Source: Alistipes megaguti
GTDB lineage: Bacteria > Bacteroidota > Bacteroidia > Bacteroidales > Rikenellaceae
Length of the DNA stretch: 64,000 bases
Assembly: GCF_900604385.1 (NCBI RefSeq)
Contig: NZ_LR027382.1
Coordinates: 2,712,076-2,776,075 of the forward strand
Direction of reading: 5' to 3'
The translations under genes and the position numbers were made by a program. The notes under the pieces were generated by a model. That model saw only the letters and a program-made list of their open reading frames with translations, ran no database searches and had not been told where the DNA came from. Of the stretch, positions 14,977 to 24,070 are shown piece after piece; the first letter of the stretch is position 1, and the number at the start of each line of letters is the position of its first letter.

Positions 14977-17442
14977 ATGAATATTTCGTACAACTGGCTC
15001 AAACGCTACCTCGCGACGGACCTTTCGGCCGAGAAGATTGCCGAGGTGCTTACGGAGATCGGCCTGGAGGTCGAGGGCTTCGAGAAGATCGAAACCGTCA
15101 AGGGCGGCCTTGCGGGAGTTGTTGTCGGCCAGGTGCTGACGTGCGAGATGCACCCCGATTCGGACCACCTGCACGTAACGACGGTCGACGTCGGCGAGGG
15201 CGAACCGCTGCGGATCGTCTGCGGCGCCGCCAACTGCCGCACCGGGCTTAAGACGCTCTGCGCCAAGATCGGCGCGGTGCTTTACCCCAACGGCGGCGAC
15301 GAGGAGTTCAAGATCAAACGCTCGAAGATCCGCGGCGTGGAGTCGCTCGGCATGTTGTGTGCCGAGGACGAGCTGGGCATCGGCTCTTCGCACGAGGGCA
15401 TCATCGAACTTCCGGCCGACGCCCCCGTGGGCATGAGCGCCAAGGAGTTCTTGCACATCGAGGACGACTATCTGATCCAGATCGGCCTGACCCCCAACCG
15501 GGTGGATGCCGCCTCGCACATCGGCGTGGCGCGCGATCTGGCGGCGTGGCTTCGCAGCCGCGGCGAGCAGGCCGAGGTGAAGTGGCCCGACGTCTCGGCC
15601 TTTGCCGTGGACAACCACGATCTGGAGGTGAAGATCCGCGTCGAGAACGAGGAGGCCGCCCCGCGCTATACGGGCGTGACGGTTACGGGCTGCAAGATCG
15701 GCCCCTCGCCCGAGTGGATGCAGAACTGCCTGCGGGCCGCCGGCATCAACCCGAAGAACAATCTGGTCGACATCACGAACTTCGTTCTCTTCGAACTGGG
15801 GCAGCCGCTGCACGCCTTCGACGCCGACAAGATCGAGGGACACGAGGTAGTGGTCCGTACGTGCGAGGCCGGAACGCCTTTCGTGACGCTGGACGGCGTT
15901 GAGCGCAAACTGACGGACAAGGATCTGATGATCTGCTCGGCAGAGCGGCCGATGTGCCTGGCAGGCGTCTTCGGCGGACTGGATTCGGGCATCAGCGACA
16001 CGACGACCAACGTCTTCATCGAGAGCGCCTACTTCAACCCGGTGTGGGTGCGCAAGACGGCCAAGCGTTTCGGACTCAATACCGACTCGTCGTTCCGCTT
16101 CGAGCGGGGCGTCGACCCCAATCTGCAGATTTACGCCGCCAAGCGGGCCGCGCTGCTGATGAAGGAGTTGGCCGGCGGCCGGATTTCGAGCGACATTACG
16201 GATATCTACCCGCATCCGATCCGGGATTTCGTCTTCGACTTCTCGATTTCGCGGGCCCGGGCGCTGATTGGCAAGGAGATCCCCGAGGAGACGATCCGCA
16301 CGATTCTGGCGGCCCTCGAGGTGAAGATTCTCGCCGAGAAGGGCGACGTGCTGACGGTGGCCGTACCACCCTACCGCGTCGATGTGCAACGCGAAGCCGA
16401 TCTGGTGGAGGATATCCTGCGCATCTACGGCTACAACAACGTCGAGATCCCCTCGCGGGTCCGCTCGACGCTCTCCTATGCGCCGAAACCCGACCGCATG
16501 AAGCTGATGAACCTGGCGGGTGATTTCCTGACCAACAACGGCTTCACGGAGATCATGTCCAACTCGCTGACTCGGGCGGCCTATTACGAGGGTCTGACTG
16601 CGTGCCCGGCCGACCGCTGCGTGCGGATCATGAATCCGCTGAGCGCCGATCTGAACGTGCTGCGTCAGACGCTGCTCTTCAACATGATGGAGGCCATTGC
16701 GCTGAACATCAACCACAAGAACGGTGATCTGGAACTCTACGAGTTCGGCAACTGCTATTTCTACGACGCCGCCAAACGCACGGAGGAGAACCACCTGGCC
16801 GCCTACTCCGAGGAGTACCGGCTGGCGGTGGCCGTCACCGGGACGACCGAGCCCCAGTCGTGGAACACGAAACCCGTGAAGGCCTCGTTCTTCACGCTGC
16901 GGGCCGTGGCCGAGAAGCTGCTGCGCCGCTTCGGACTGGACATCTACGCACTGAAGACCTCCCCGATCGAGAGCGACCTCTTCAGCGAGGGGCTCGTGAT
17001 GGAGCTCAACGGCAAACGGCTGCTCGAGATCGGCACCGTGGCGTCGAAGATCCGCCGAATGACCGATGTCAAGCAGGAGGTCTACTACCTGGAGTTGAAC
17101 TTCGATCTGCTCTGCAAGTCAACCAAAAAACTGAAGATCACGGCCGAGGAGCTGTCGAAATACCCCGAGGTAAAACGCGATCTGGCCCTGCTGGTCGACC
17201 GTCAGATGACCTTCGCCGCCCTGCGCGAGGTGGCCTTCTCCACGGAGCGCAAACTGCTCAAGAGTGTCTCGCTCTTCGACGTCTACGAAGGCGACAAACT
17301 TCCGGAGGGGAAGAAATCCTACGCCCTGAGCTTCGTGCTCGAGGACAAGAGCCGCACGCTGGACGACAAGACCATCGAGCGGGTGATGGCAAATCTGGTC
17401 CGCCAGTTCGAACAGCGCTGCGGCGCTACGGTTCGCGCCTGA
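14977..17442 (+). CDS. pheT: Phenylalanyl-tRNA synthetase beta subunit
   Basis: An 821-residue bacterial-length PheT. Together with PheS (not in the window) it charges tRNA-Phe as an alpha2-beta2 enzyme. Domain order is an N-terminal OB tRNA-binding domain (about 40-150, GLAGVVVGQVLTCEMHPDSD), B3/B4 editing domain (about 210-390), B5 domain (about 405-475), the catalytic-like core (FLTNNGFTEIMSNSLT), and a C-terminal ferredoxin-fold anticodon-binding domain (SKYPEVKRDLALLVDRQMTF). The start at 14977 matches the family N-terminus (MNISYNWLKRYL). A terminator follows 158 bases downstream, so the gene appears monocistronic and separate from pheS. Confidence 0.97.
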   Translation: MNISYNWLKRYLATDLSAEKIAEVLTEIGLEVEGFEKIETVKGGLAGVVVGQVLTCEMHPDSDHLHVTTVDVGEGEPLRIVCGAANCRTGLKTLCAKIGAVLYPNGGDEEFKIKRSKIRGVESLGMLCAEDELGIGSSHEGIIELPADAPVGMSAKEFLHIEDDYLIQIGLTPNRVDAASHIGVARDLAAWLRSRGEQAEVKWPDVSAFAVDNHDLEVKIRVENEEAAPRYTGVTVTGCKIGPSPEWMQNCLRAAGINPKNNLVDITNFVLFELGQPLHAFDADKIEGHEVVVRTCEAGTPFVTLDGVERKLTDKDLMICSAERPMCLAGVFGGLDSGISDTTTNVFIESAYFNPVWVRKTAKRFGLNTDSSFRFERGVDPNLQIYAAKRAALLMKELAGGRISSDITDIYPHPIRDFVFDFSISRARALIGKEIPEETIRTILAALEVKILAEKGDVLTVAVPPYRVDVQREADLVEDILRIYGYNNVEIPSRVRSTLSYAPKPDRMKLMNLAGDFLTNNGFTEIMSNSLTRAAYYEGLTACPADRCVRIMNPLSADLNVLRQTLLFNMMEAIALNINHKNGDLELYEFGNCYFYDAAKRTEENHLAAYSEEYRLAVAVTGTTEPQSWNTKPVKASFFTLRAVAEKLLRRFGLDIYALKTSPIESDLFSEGLVMELNGKRLLEIGTVASKIRRMTDVKQEVYYLELNFDLLCKSTKKLKITAEELSKYPEVKRDLALLVDRQMTFAALREVAFSTERKLLKSVSLFDVYEGDKLPEGKKSYALSFVLEDKSRTLDDKTIERVMANLVRQFEQRCGATVRA

Positions 17443-17599
17443 CCCGGGGCCGAGAGAGGGGGGGGGTAAAAGAGACGAGGAGGCTGGAGAAGCGAAGGAC
17501 CGGAGAAGCAAGGGTCAGTGTAGTGAGAGGCGGTGAAGAAAGAAAACCGGTGATACGAATCGGATTCCAGATCTTCGAACCTGCCCTAATAACAGTATG

Positions 17600-17634
17600 G
17601 AGGAACTGCCGACGTGGCGGTTCCTCATTTTTTT
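17600..17634 (+). terminator. pheT terminator
   Basis: GAGGAACTGCC (17600-17610) pairs with GGCGGTTCCTC (17616-17626) over GACGT, with one G-U pair, followed by A and seven T. The 157 bases between the pheT stop and this hairpin are purine-rich, include a run of nine G, and hold no supported gene. Confidence 0.88.
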
Positions 17635-17720
17635 GTCCGAAAAGGTGAAAAAAGAGCGCCGAAGCACTTCCTGAAACCGGAATTTATGCGTAATTTTAGG
17701 CGATCCAAAAACGCAAAACA

Positions 17721-18359
17721 ATGAAATCACGAAATCTGACCTGGCTGTGTGCCGGTCTGTTTGCCCTGAGCAGCTGCGCTCCACAGGGCGCTACGCAACC
17801 CGAAACGACGGCTCCGACGTCGGAGAATGCGGTGATCGAGACGATCCTTGCGCGCCGCAGCATCCGCCGCTACACAACACAGCCCGTCGAACGCGAGAAA
17901 CTCGAACTGATCGTCAAATGCGGCATCAACGCCCCGAGCGGTCTGAACAAACAGCCGTGGGAGGTCCGCGTGGTGGACAATGCGGCCTATATCGACTCGT
18001 TGACGGCCCTCTACGTGAAGGCCAACCCGAAGGTGGCCGAGGATACGACCTTCCACAACATGTTCCGCAATGCTCCGGCCGTGATCTTCATTGCCTCGCC
18101 GTCGAACGGCAGCGGACAGTTGGATTGCGGACTGCTGGGAGAGAACATGGTCCTTGCGGCGCAATCGCTCGGCTTGGGCACCTGCTGCCTGGGCGGTCCG
18201 ACCCGCTTCATGAAGGAGGCTTCCGAGGCGGCGCCCTACCTTGAGAAACTGGGTTTCTCGGAGGATTATACGCTGCTCTACGCCATTGGTGTGGGTTATC
18301 CGGACGAATCTCCGGCCGCCAAACCACGTGACGAGTCAAAGGTCCGCTTCATTGACTGA
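17721..18359 (+). CDS. Nitroreductase-family lipoprotein
   Basis: A 212-residue protein with signal peptide and lipobox FALSSC (Cys at about 19), followed by a short Thr/Pro linker. The nitroreductase fold begins at about residue 40: ILARRSIRRYTTQPV (FMN-phosphate Arg residues), INAPSGLNKQPWEVRVV, NAPAVIFIASPS, and a C-terminal GLGTCCLGGP before the last helix. Family members are FMN oxidoreductases, normally cytosolic. Here the lipobox predicts export, so flavin loading or another cofactor is open. Its TGA overlaps the ATG of the DUF4186 gene by one base (TGATG), implying translational coupling. Confidence 0.85.
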   Translation: MKSRNLTWLCAGLFALSSCAPQGATQPETTAPTSENAVIETILARRSIRRYTTQPVEREKLELIVKCGINAPSGLNKQPWEVRVVDNAAYIDSLTALYVKANPKVAEDTTFHNMFRNAPAVIFIASPSNGSGQLDCGLLGENMVLAAQSLGLGTCCLGGPTRFMKEASEAAPYLEKLGFSEDYTLLYAIGVGYPDESPAAKPRDESKVRFID

Positions 18360-18991
18360 TGCTTCGCGGGACACGACATAACCGCTTGACGCGGCCGGAT
18401 CCGACCCGCGAACCCGAGCTCTTCCCCGCAGACGAAATCCCGGCGACGAACTTCTCGTCGCCGCTTTCGTCTTCGGCCGGGCCCGATGGACCGCCAAACG
18501 CCGAGGCGCCGCTGACTCCCGACCGGAATGCAATCCCCGACGGGCCGATCTCTTCGGACGATGGCCTGGAGACCGCGCAGACGGAGAGCAACACGCTGCC
18601 GACTGATCCGGTGCCGACGGACGAGTCGTTGTCGGCCGACGATTTTGCGCCGCTCTTTGCCCGGCTGGCCCGATCGGCATTCCGAAGCCGCTTCCGCCTG
18701 CGCACGACGGAACGTACCTATATTGAACGCATCGGCTTCCCAACACTCCGCCGCCACGCCGAAGAGTTCGTCCGCATGCGGCTGGCTCCGGCCCTGCCGC
18801 CCAACGACGGCCGTCAGACCCCGATGCGCGGCCATCCGGTCTTCATCGCCCAGCACGCCACGGGCTGCTGCTGCCGGGGCTGCCTGTCCAAATGGCACGG
18901 CATTCCGGCGGGGCGACCGCTGACCGAAGCCGAACAACACTATATCGTCCGCGTGCTGCTGACGTGGATCTTGCGCCAACTCGGCCGCTGA
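18359..18991 (+). CDS. DUF4186 family protein with long N-terminal extension
   Basis: The frame codes 210 residues. Residues of about 95-210 are a full DUF4186 domain (FAPLFARLARSAFRSRF, then RLAPALPPNDGRQTPMRGHP, HATGCCCRGCLSKWH and WILRQL), with conserved Cys/His that could bind metal. The function is unknown. DUF4186 proteins are usually only about 110-130 residues. Here the first 95 are Pro/Ser/Thr/Asp-rich and look disordered. Internal ATGs lie too far in, so the options are ATG 18359, overlapping the upstream stop, or a GTG/TTG start near codons 85-92. Overlap with the upstream gene favours 18359 but does not prove it. Confidence 0.75.
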   Translation: MLRGTRHNRLTRPDPTREPELFPADEIPATNFSSPLSSSAGPDGPPNAEAPLTPDRNAIPDGPISSDDGLETAQTESNTLPTDPVPTDESLSADDFAPLFARLARSAFRSRFRLRTTERTYIERIGFPTLRRHAEEFVRMRLAPALPPNDGRQTPMRGHPVFIAQHATGCCCRGCLSKWHGIPAGRPLTEAEQHYIVRVLLTWILRQLGR

Positions 18992-19095
18992 TCCCCGCTT
19001 CGGTCCCCGATCCGCATACGGACCGCCGACACCATTCGCCCGACTTCCCCCGCTTCTTTCCTCGTCCGATTGAACCAATCTCTACCCATCACGAA

Positions 19096-20151
19096 ATGCC
19101 CGTCCGCAAGATCATACACGTTGACATGGATGCCTTCTTCGCCTCGGTCGAACAGCGCGACAACCCCGCCCTGCGGGGGCGTCCGATCGCCGTGGGCTAC
19201 GACGGACCGCGTGGTGTGGTGGCTACGGCCAGCTACGAGGCGCGCCCCTACGGTGTGCATTCGGCCCTCTCGTCGACCGTGGCCCGTCGCCTTTGCCCCG
19301 AGCTGATCTTCATTCCGGCCCGCTTCGAGGTCTACAAGGCCGTCTCGCAGCAGATCCGGGCCATCTTCCGCGACTATACCGACCTGGTCGAACCGCTCTC
19401 GCTGGACGAGGCCTTCCTCGACGTTACGCATCTCCGCTCGGCCACCCTTGTGGCGCGCGAAATCAAGTCGCGGATCCTCGCCGAGACGCACCTCACGGCT
19501 TCGGCCGGGGTTTCGGTGAACAAGATGCTGGCCAAGATCGCCTCCGACTACCGCAAACCCGACGGATTGTTCACCATCGCTCCGGCGCAGATCGACGACT
19601 TTGTGGCGGGCCTTCCGGTCGAACGCTTTTTCGGAATCGGGGCCGTCACGGCCGAGAAGATGCACAACCTGGGGATCCGCACGGGAGCCGACCTGCGCCG
19701 GTGGGAGGAGTCGGCGCTGGTCCACCACTTCGGCAAGGCAGGCCACCTGTACTACGGCTATGCGCGGGGAATCGACGACCGGCCCGTGACGCCGAACCGC
19801 ATTCGCAAGTCGCTGGGAGCCGAGACCACCTTTGCCGAGGATACCGACGACCGGCTGCGCCTGCAGGATGAGCTCGCCGGGGTCCGCGAGGAGGTCTGGA
19901 CCCGTCTGGAGCGCCACGAATTCCGGGGTAAGACCGTGGTGCTGAAACTCAAATACGATAATTTTCAGCAGATCACCCGTTCGCGGACGCTCCTTTCGGC
20001 CGTTGAATCCGAACCGCAGTTGGCCCGGATTGCGGAGGAGCTGCTGGCCGGTGTCGATTTTCACGGCCGCAAGGTCCGGCTTATCGGTCTGACGGTGGGC
20101 AATACGCCCGACGCCGACGCCGACTGCATCCAGCTGCGCTTCGACTTCTGA
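19096..20151 (+). CDS. dinB: DNA polymerase IV (Y-family translesion polymerase)
   Basis: The ATG at 19096 (MPVRKIIHVDMDAFFASVEQR) gives 351 residues, the normal DinB size; open frame upstream is non-family. Catalytic motifs are HVDMDAFF (metal-binding Asp), SYEARPYGVHSALSS, and LSLDEAFLDVT with the Asp-Glu pair. The helix-hairpin-helix thumb (FFGIGAVTAEKMHNLGIRTG) and the little finger (GAETTFAEDTDD to the end) follow. The C-terminal RFDF could serve as a beta-clamp-binding tail. It performs error-prone bypass synthesis. It lies 104 bases after DUF4186 without an obvious promoter, so read-through is likely. Confidence 0.95.
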   Translation: MPVRKIIHVDMDAFFASVEQRDNPALRGRPIAVGYDGPRGVVATASYEARPYGVHSALSSTVARRLCPELIFIPARFEVYKAVSQQIRAIFRDYTDLVEPLSLDEAFLDVTHLRSATLVAREIKSRILAETHLTASAGVSVNKMLAKIASDYRKPDGLFTIAPAQIDDFVAGLPVERFFGIGAVTAEKMHNLGIRTGADLRRWEESALVHHFGKAGHLYYGYARGIDDRPVTPNRIRKSLGAETTFAEDTDDRLRLQDELAGVREEVWTRLERHEFRGKTVVLKLKYDNFQQITRSRTLLSAVESEPQLARIAEELLAGVDFHGRKVRLIGLTVGNTPDADADCIQLRFDF

Positions 20152-20246
20152 CCCATGCCGGTCGCATCCCGGATTTTCCGAACTATCCGACGGCTTCGTC
20201 CGGGGCCACAGTCTCGCAGCGGCCTCCACCCATGACCCCGACACAA

Positions 20247-20285
20247 AAAAGGCGAATAACGACAGCCTGCCGTTATTCGCCTTTT
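20247..20285. terminator. Bidirectional terminator, dinB / hexosaminidase
   Basis: AAAAGGCGAATAACG (20247-20261) pairs perfectly with CGTTATTCGCCTTTT (20271-20285) over a 9-base loop, between convergent genes. Confidence 0.88.
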
Positions 20286-20303
20286 GCCTGATGCTCCGAA
20301 TGT

Positions 20304-22520
20304 TTACAGCTTTGGATATACCTGCGGCGACAGGATGATCACATAGGGGGAGCTGTTGCCGTTGCATGTCGAGACGATCCTGACGGCCTTGACCGCCCGC
20401 TTCGGCTGGAAGGTGATCCGGCCCATCACCAGCTCTCCGAGCCGTTCGAAATGTTCCCCGTCGTACGACACTTCAGCATAACCGGTCAGAATAATGGCCC
20501 TGGGCAGTTGCCGATAGCCGGTCTGCAGCATCATCTGGCGGCAAACGACCGGTTTTTCGAACGTGTAGCGGATCCAATCCTGCTGACCGCAGGTACGAGC
20601 CGTGCAGGACATTCCGCGGTAGGTCGAGGCGTTCGTATAGGGGAAGCGGCTGTTTTCCTCCATCGAGGATTCGATCCGCAGGGCCGGCCGGATGGTCTTC
20701 CAGCGCGAATCGTCGGCCACATAGGGGCTTCGGGCCGTGCCGTAACGGCTGAAGAAGCGGTAGCGCCAGGGCTCCGACGTGCGGATCGGCTCCTCGTAGC
20801 GGAGCTCCTCGTCCGAGCCGTCCACCACATAGAAGATCTCCGAATCGTCGTCGACCGTGACTTTAAGCAGCCCCTCGCCGCCCTTTGCCCCCGAGAAGGA
20901 GAGCTTCGGCGGGAAGAGCCGGAAGCGGATACCCATGGCCGCCATCCGGTCGTAGTGCATCGTTCTGAGCTCCTTGTAGTAGGCATCCCACCCCTCCTCG
21001 TTGCCGCTCCAGGCGATGCGCGAAAGAGCGCAGATGCGCGGGAAGGTCATGTAGTCGAGGTAGTCGGGCTTTTCGGGTTCGTGCGAGACGTAGACTTCGC
21101 TCCAGAAGGCGCCGGAGAGCCCGACGACACGGCTCATCTGCTCATCGGAGAATCCTTTGCCTGCGAGCGTGAATCCGTAGGTTTTCCGGGCATCGAAAAT
21201 GCCGGCCCAGTTGTGCCCGTCTTCGAGTGAAGACTGCCGCATGTCGAAATAGAAGAAGGCGGCGGGCATGATGACGGTGTGGTATCCCTTGGCCGTAGCG
21301 TCGAGACCGGCCTTGACATCCTTCCATCCGTGAACCCGGCTCTCGCGGGAGAGCTCTCCGGTCCGGACCGCTTCGTTCCAGACGGCCGGACGCTTGCCGT
21401 ACCGGCGGAGAATCGCCGCCATGCGCTCCATGAAGAGATCCTCCAGCTGGTGGGGATCGGTCATCCCCTTCCGGCGCATCAGCGCCTGACAGTCGGGGCA
21501 CTGTTTCCATTGCGCCATGTCGACCTCATCGCCGCCCACATGGACATACTCCGAAGGGAAGAGTTCGCAGATTTCACCCAGAATATCCTCCAGCAGACGA
21601 TAGTTCTCCTCGCGCGCCACGCACCAGGCCGAGCGGTAGTCGTATCCGTGGGTCGAGACGGTGTCGGGGGGATAGTTGCAGCGGATTTCGGGGTGAACCG
21701 AGGCGATGTTTCGGCTGTGGCCCGGGAGATCGATCTCGGGGATGATCTCCACGTTGCGCAGGGCGGCATAGCGGATCAGTTCGCGCATCTCCTCCTGTGT
21801 GAAGTAACCGCCGTATTTCTCTGACCATTTGCCATATACGGGTCTCACGGGCGAATCGCCGCCGCGATAGGCCCCCACCTCGGTCAGTTCGGGGTGCGAA
21901 CGGATCTCGATGCGCCATCCCTCGTCGTCCGTCAGGTGAAGATGCAGCTTGTTGATATTGTGATAGGAAAGCAGATCTATGTAACGCTTTACGGCATCCA
22001 TGCCGATCCACGTGCGCGCCACATCGAGCATCATGCCGCGATAGGCGTATTGCGGACGATCCTCGATGACGGCACACCGGAGTTCCGTCCCGGGCGTGAT
22101 CCCCTGCCGGGCGTAGACTTCGGGCGGCAGCAGCCGGAACAGCGCCTGTATGCCGTTGAAGACGCCGCCGTAACGCTCGCCTCCGATGCGGATGTGCTCG
22201 GGCAAGATCTCCAGCCGATAGGCCTCCGCGGCAGTTGCCGCCGTTTGGGGATCCTCGGCCGTGGCAGCGGGCGTTGCCGCAGCATCGAGTGTCAGCGTGA
22301 TGGCTCCGTCGCCGGTTACGTCGTTGCGGATCGTGCATCCGAGGTATCGGGCCAGGTATTCGGCCAGGGGTTGCAGCTCCTCGTCGGCGGCAATGGTCGT
22401 CGAGGCGTCGAAGGTGAAACTGCCCGGGAGCGGAGTCCGGTTGCCCTGCGCAGGTTGGGCGTCGAGTGAAAAGAGACCGCCGAGAAGCACGGCACCAAGG
22501 AGTAGAAGGGTTTGTTTCAT
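20304..22520 (-). CDS. Beta-N-acetylhexosaminidase (GH20)
   Basis: A 738-residue secreted enzyme from ATG 22520; a signal peptide (MKQTLLLLGAVLLGGLFSLDA) fits this start and not an upstream one at 22601. Domains are GH20b N-terminal domain (about 30-150), catalytic TIM barrel (about 155-500) with YRGMMLDVARTW, HLHLTDDEGWRIEI and the catalytic pair D331-E332 in YVHVGGDEVDMAQW, and a C-terminal chitobiase-like and F5/8-type carbohydrate-binding region (about 560-738). It removes terminal GlcNAc/GalNAc from glycans such as mucin or host N-glycans. No SusC/D pair is adjacent. Confidence 0.95.
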   Translation of the reverse strand: MKQTLLLLGAVLLGGLFSLDAQPAQGNRTPLPGSFTFDASTTIAADEELQPLAEYLARYLGCTIRNDVTGDGAITLTLDAAATPAATAEDPQTAATAAEAYRLEILPEHIRIGGERYGGVFNGIQALFRLLPPEVYARQGITPGTELRCAVIEDRPQYAYRGMMLDVARTWIGMDAVKRYIDLLSYHNINKLHLHLTDDEGWRIEIRSHPELTEVGAYRGGDSPVRPVYGKWSEKYGGYFTQEEMRELIRYAALRNVEIIPEIDLPGHSRNIASVHPEIRCNYPPDTVSTHGYDYRSAWCVAREENYRLLEDILGEICELFPSEYVHVGGDEVDMAQWKQCPDCQALMRRKGMTDPHQLEDLFMERMAAILRRYGKRPAVWNEAVRTGELSRESRVHGWKDVKAGLDATAKGYHTVIMPAAFFYFDMRQSSLEDGHNWAGIFDARKTYGFTLAGKGFSDEQMSRVVGLSGAFWSEVYVSHEPEKPDYLDYMTFPRICALSRIAWSGNEEGWDAYYKELRTMHYDRMAAMGIRFRLFPPKLSFSGAKGGEGLLKVTVDDDSEIFYVVDGSDEELRYEEPIRTSEPWRYRFFSRYGTARSPYVADDSRWKTIRPALRIESSMEENSRFPYTNASTYRGMSCTARTCGQQDWIRYTFEKPVVCRQMMLQTGYRQLPRAIILTGYAEVSYDGEHFERLGELVMGRITFQPKRAVKAVRIVSTCNGNSSPYVIILSPQVYPKL

Positions 22521-22547
22521 GCTGAAGCGAAGAAAATTTGTCGAAAA

Positions 22548-22584
22548 CAAAATTACGATTTTTTCGCCGAAAACACTACCTTTG
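22548..22584. promoter_or_regulatory. Divergent -7 elements for hexosaminidase and mazG
   Basis: The complement of 22548-22555 reads TAATTTTG (for the hexosaminidase, 28 bases from its ATG). The + strand at 22577-22584 reads TACCTTTG (for mazG, 28 bases from its ATG). Both fit TAnnTTTG and lie only 21 bases apart, so the promoters overlap face to face. -33 boxes are not clear. Confidence 0.55.
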
Positions 22585-22611
22585 CAGGAACGGAAATACA
22601 ATCAAACAACT

Positions 22612-23388
22612 ATGGAAGACAAACGTCTGGAGGCTACGGCCCGGCTGCTGGAGGTGATGAACACCCTGCGCCGCGAGTGTCCGTGGGACCGTGAGCAGAC
22701 CTTCGAATCGCTGCGGAGCAACACCATCGAGGAGACCTACGAACTGGCCGATGCCATCACCGACCATAATCTGGAGGGGATCAAGGAGGAGCTGGGCGAC
22801 CTGCTGCTGCACGTGGTCTTCTACTCGAAACTGGGGGAAGAGGAGGGCGCCTTCGACTTCGGCGATGTGGCCAATGCCCTGTGCGACAAACTGATCTACC
22901 GCCATCCGCACGTCTACGGCGATATTCATGCCAATACGCCGGCCGAGGTGATGGCCAACTGGGAGGCCCTGAAACTGCGCAAGAAGAACCGCAAGAGCGG
23001 TACGCTGGGCGGAGTTCCGCGTTCGCTGCCGGCGCTGGTCAAGGCCTACCGCATGGGCGAAAAGGCCGCCGGAACGGGTTTCGACTGGGAGCACAAGGAG
23101 GATGTCTGGGCCAAGGTCAAGGAGGAGATCGCGGAGGTCGAGAGCGAAATGAAATCGGGCGGCAAGAGCGATCTCGAAGCGGAATTCGGCGATCTGTTCT
23201 TCGCGCTGGTCAATGCGGCACGGCTCTACGGCGTGGATCCCGAATCGGCCCTCTCACGCACGAACAACAAGTTCATGCGCCGCTTCAACTATATGGAGGA
23301 ACAGGCTGCGGCCCAGGGACATGCTCTGCACGATCTGACTCTCGACCAGATGGAGGCACTCTGGCAGCAGGCCAAGAGCGAGGAGTAA
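22612..23388 (+). CDS. mazG: Nucleoside triphosphate pyrophosphohydrolase MazG
   Basis: The ATG at 22612 (MEDKRLEATARLLEVMNTLR) gives 258 residues, the normal size; upstream open frame shadows the divergent gene. Two MazG domains are present, each with the EExxE...ELGD metal site: RECPWDREQTFESLR, SNTIEETYEL and KEELGDLLLHVVFYS in the first; KEEIAEVESEM and LEAEFGDLFFALVN in the second. It hydrolyses (d)NTPs to NMP and pyrophosphate, cleaning the nucleotide pool. The carbonic-anhydrase-like gene starts 53 bases downstream and has no promoter of its own that I can see. Confidence 0.95.
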   Translation: MEDKRLEATARLLEVMNTLRRECPWDREQTFESLRSNTIEETYELADAITDHNLEGIKEELGDLLLHVVFYSKLGEEEGAFDFGDVANALCDKLIYRHPHVYGDIHANTPAEVMANWEALKLRKKNRKSGTLGGVPRSLPALVKAYRMGEKAAGTGFDWEHKEDVWAKVKEEIAEVESEMKSGGKSDLEAEFGDLFFALVNAARLYGVDPESALSRTNNKFMRRFNYMEEQAAAQGHALHDLTLDQMEALWQQAKSEE

Positions 23389-23441
23389 CCTCTCCATTGG
23401 CAACAAACCGTATTGTGTAAACGTAAAAATTCAAGAAGAAT

Positions 23442-23972
23442 ATGGCATTGATCCGCAAAGTCCGCGGTTACGAACCCGTAATCGGCGACAATACGTTCCT
23501 GGCCGAAACGGCCGTTATTCTGGGCAACGTGACCATCGGTCGCGACTGCTCGATCTGGTACAACGCCGTGCTGCGCGGCGACGTCAACCGCATCGTCATC
23601 GGCGACCGCACGAACATTCAGGACGGCGTCGTGCTCCACACCATCTACGACCAGGCGAAGCACCCCTCGCAGACGATCATCGGCAACGATGTCTCGGTGG
23701 GCCACAACGCCACCATCCATGGGGCCGTCATCGAGGACAACTGCCTGATCGGCATGGGTGCCACGATCCTCGACAATGCCCACGTTCCGTCGGGCTGCAT
23801 CATCGCCGCCAACGCCCTGGTTCTCTCCAACGCCCAGCTGGAGCCCAATTCGGTCTATGCCGGAGTCCCGGCCCGCAAGGTCAAGGAGGTGACGCCCGAA
23901 CAGCGCGACGAGATCGTGCGCCGTACGGCCCACGACTACATGCTCTACGCCTCGTGGTATAAGGAGGAGTAA
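23442..23972 (+). CDS. Gamma-carbonic anhydrase-like hexapeptide-repeat protein
   Basis: A 176-residue left-handed beta-helix protein of the YrdA/PaaY/CaiE group, made of repeated [LIV]-G-x4 units from about 12 to 140. Metal-ligand-like residues occur in VVLHTIYD, VGHNATIHGAVI and the conserved ENCLIGMGA-type turn (here EDNCLIGMGATIL), matching the three-His zinc site of the gamma class. A C-terminal helix (TPEQRDEIVRRTAHDYM) packs on the trimer. Homologues are often annotated as carbonic anhydrases, but many have no measured activity, so hydration of CO2 is only possible. Likely co-transcribed with mazG. Confidence 0.88.
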   Translation: MALIRKVRGYEPVIGDNTFLAETAVILGNVTIGRDCSIWYNAVLRGDVNRIVIGDRTNIQDGVVLHTIYDQAKHPSQTIIGNDVSVGHNATIHGAVIEDNCLIGMGATILDNAHVPSGCIIAANALVLSNAQLEPNSVYAGVPARKVKEVTPEQRDEIVRRTAHDYMLYASWYKEE

Positions 23973-24070
23973 CCCCCCCCCGGGACACCTCTCCGGACGG
24001 CCTCCTCCCACGCGGAGGGCCTTGCCGCCCGCTCCGCCGGATGAGGCCTTCTTGTCAAAAAACTCCGCCG

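Noticed and set aside
17458..17466. Run of nine G (and a similar run of nine C near 23973) as a phase-variation tract
   Set aside because: Both are after stop codons and far enough from start codons that slippage would not alter a reading frame; promoter effects are not supported.
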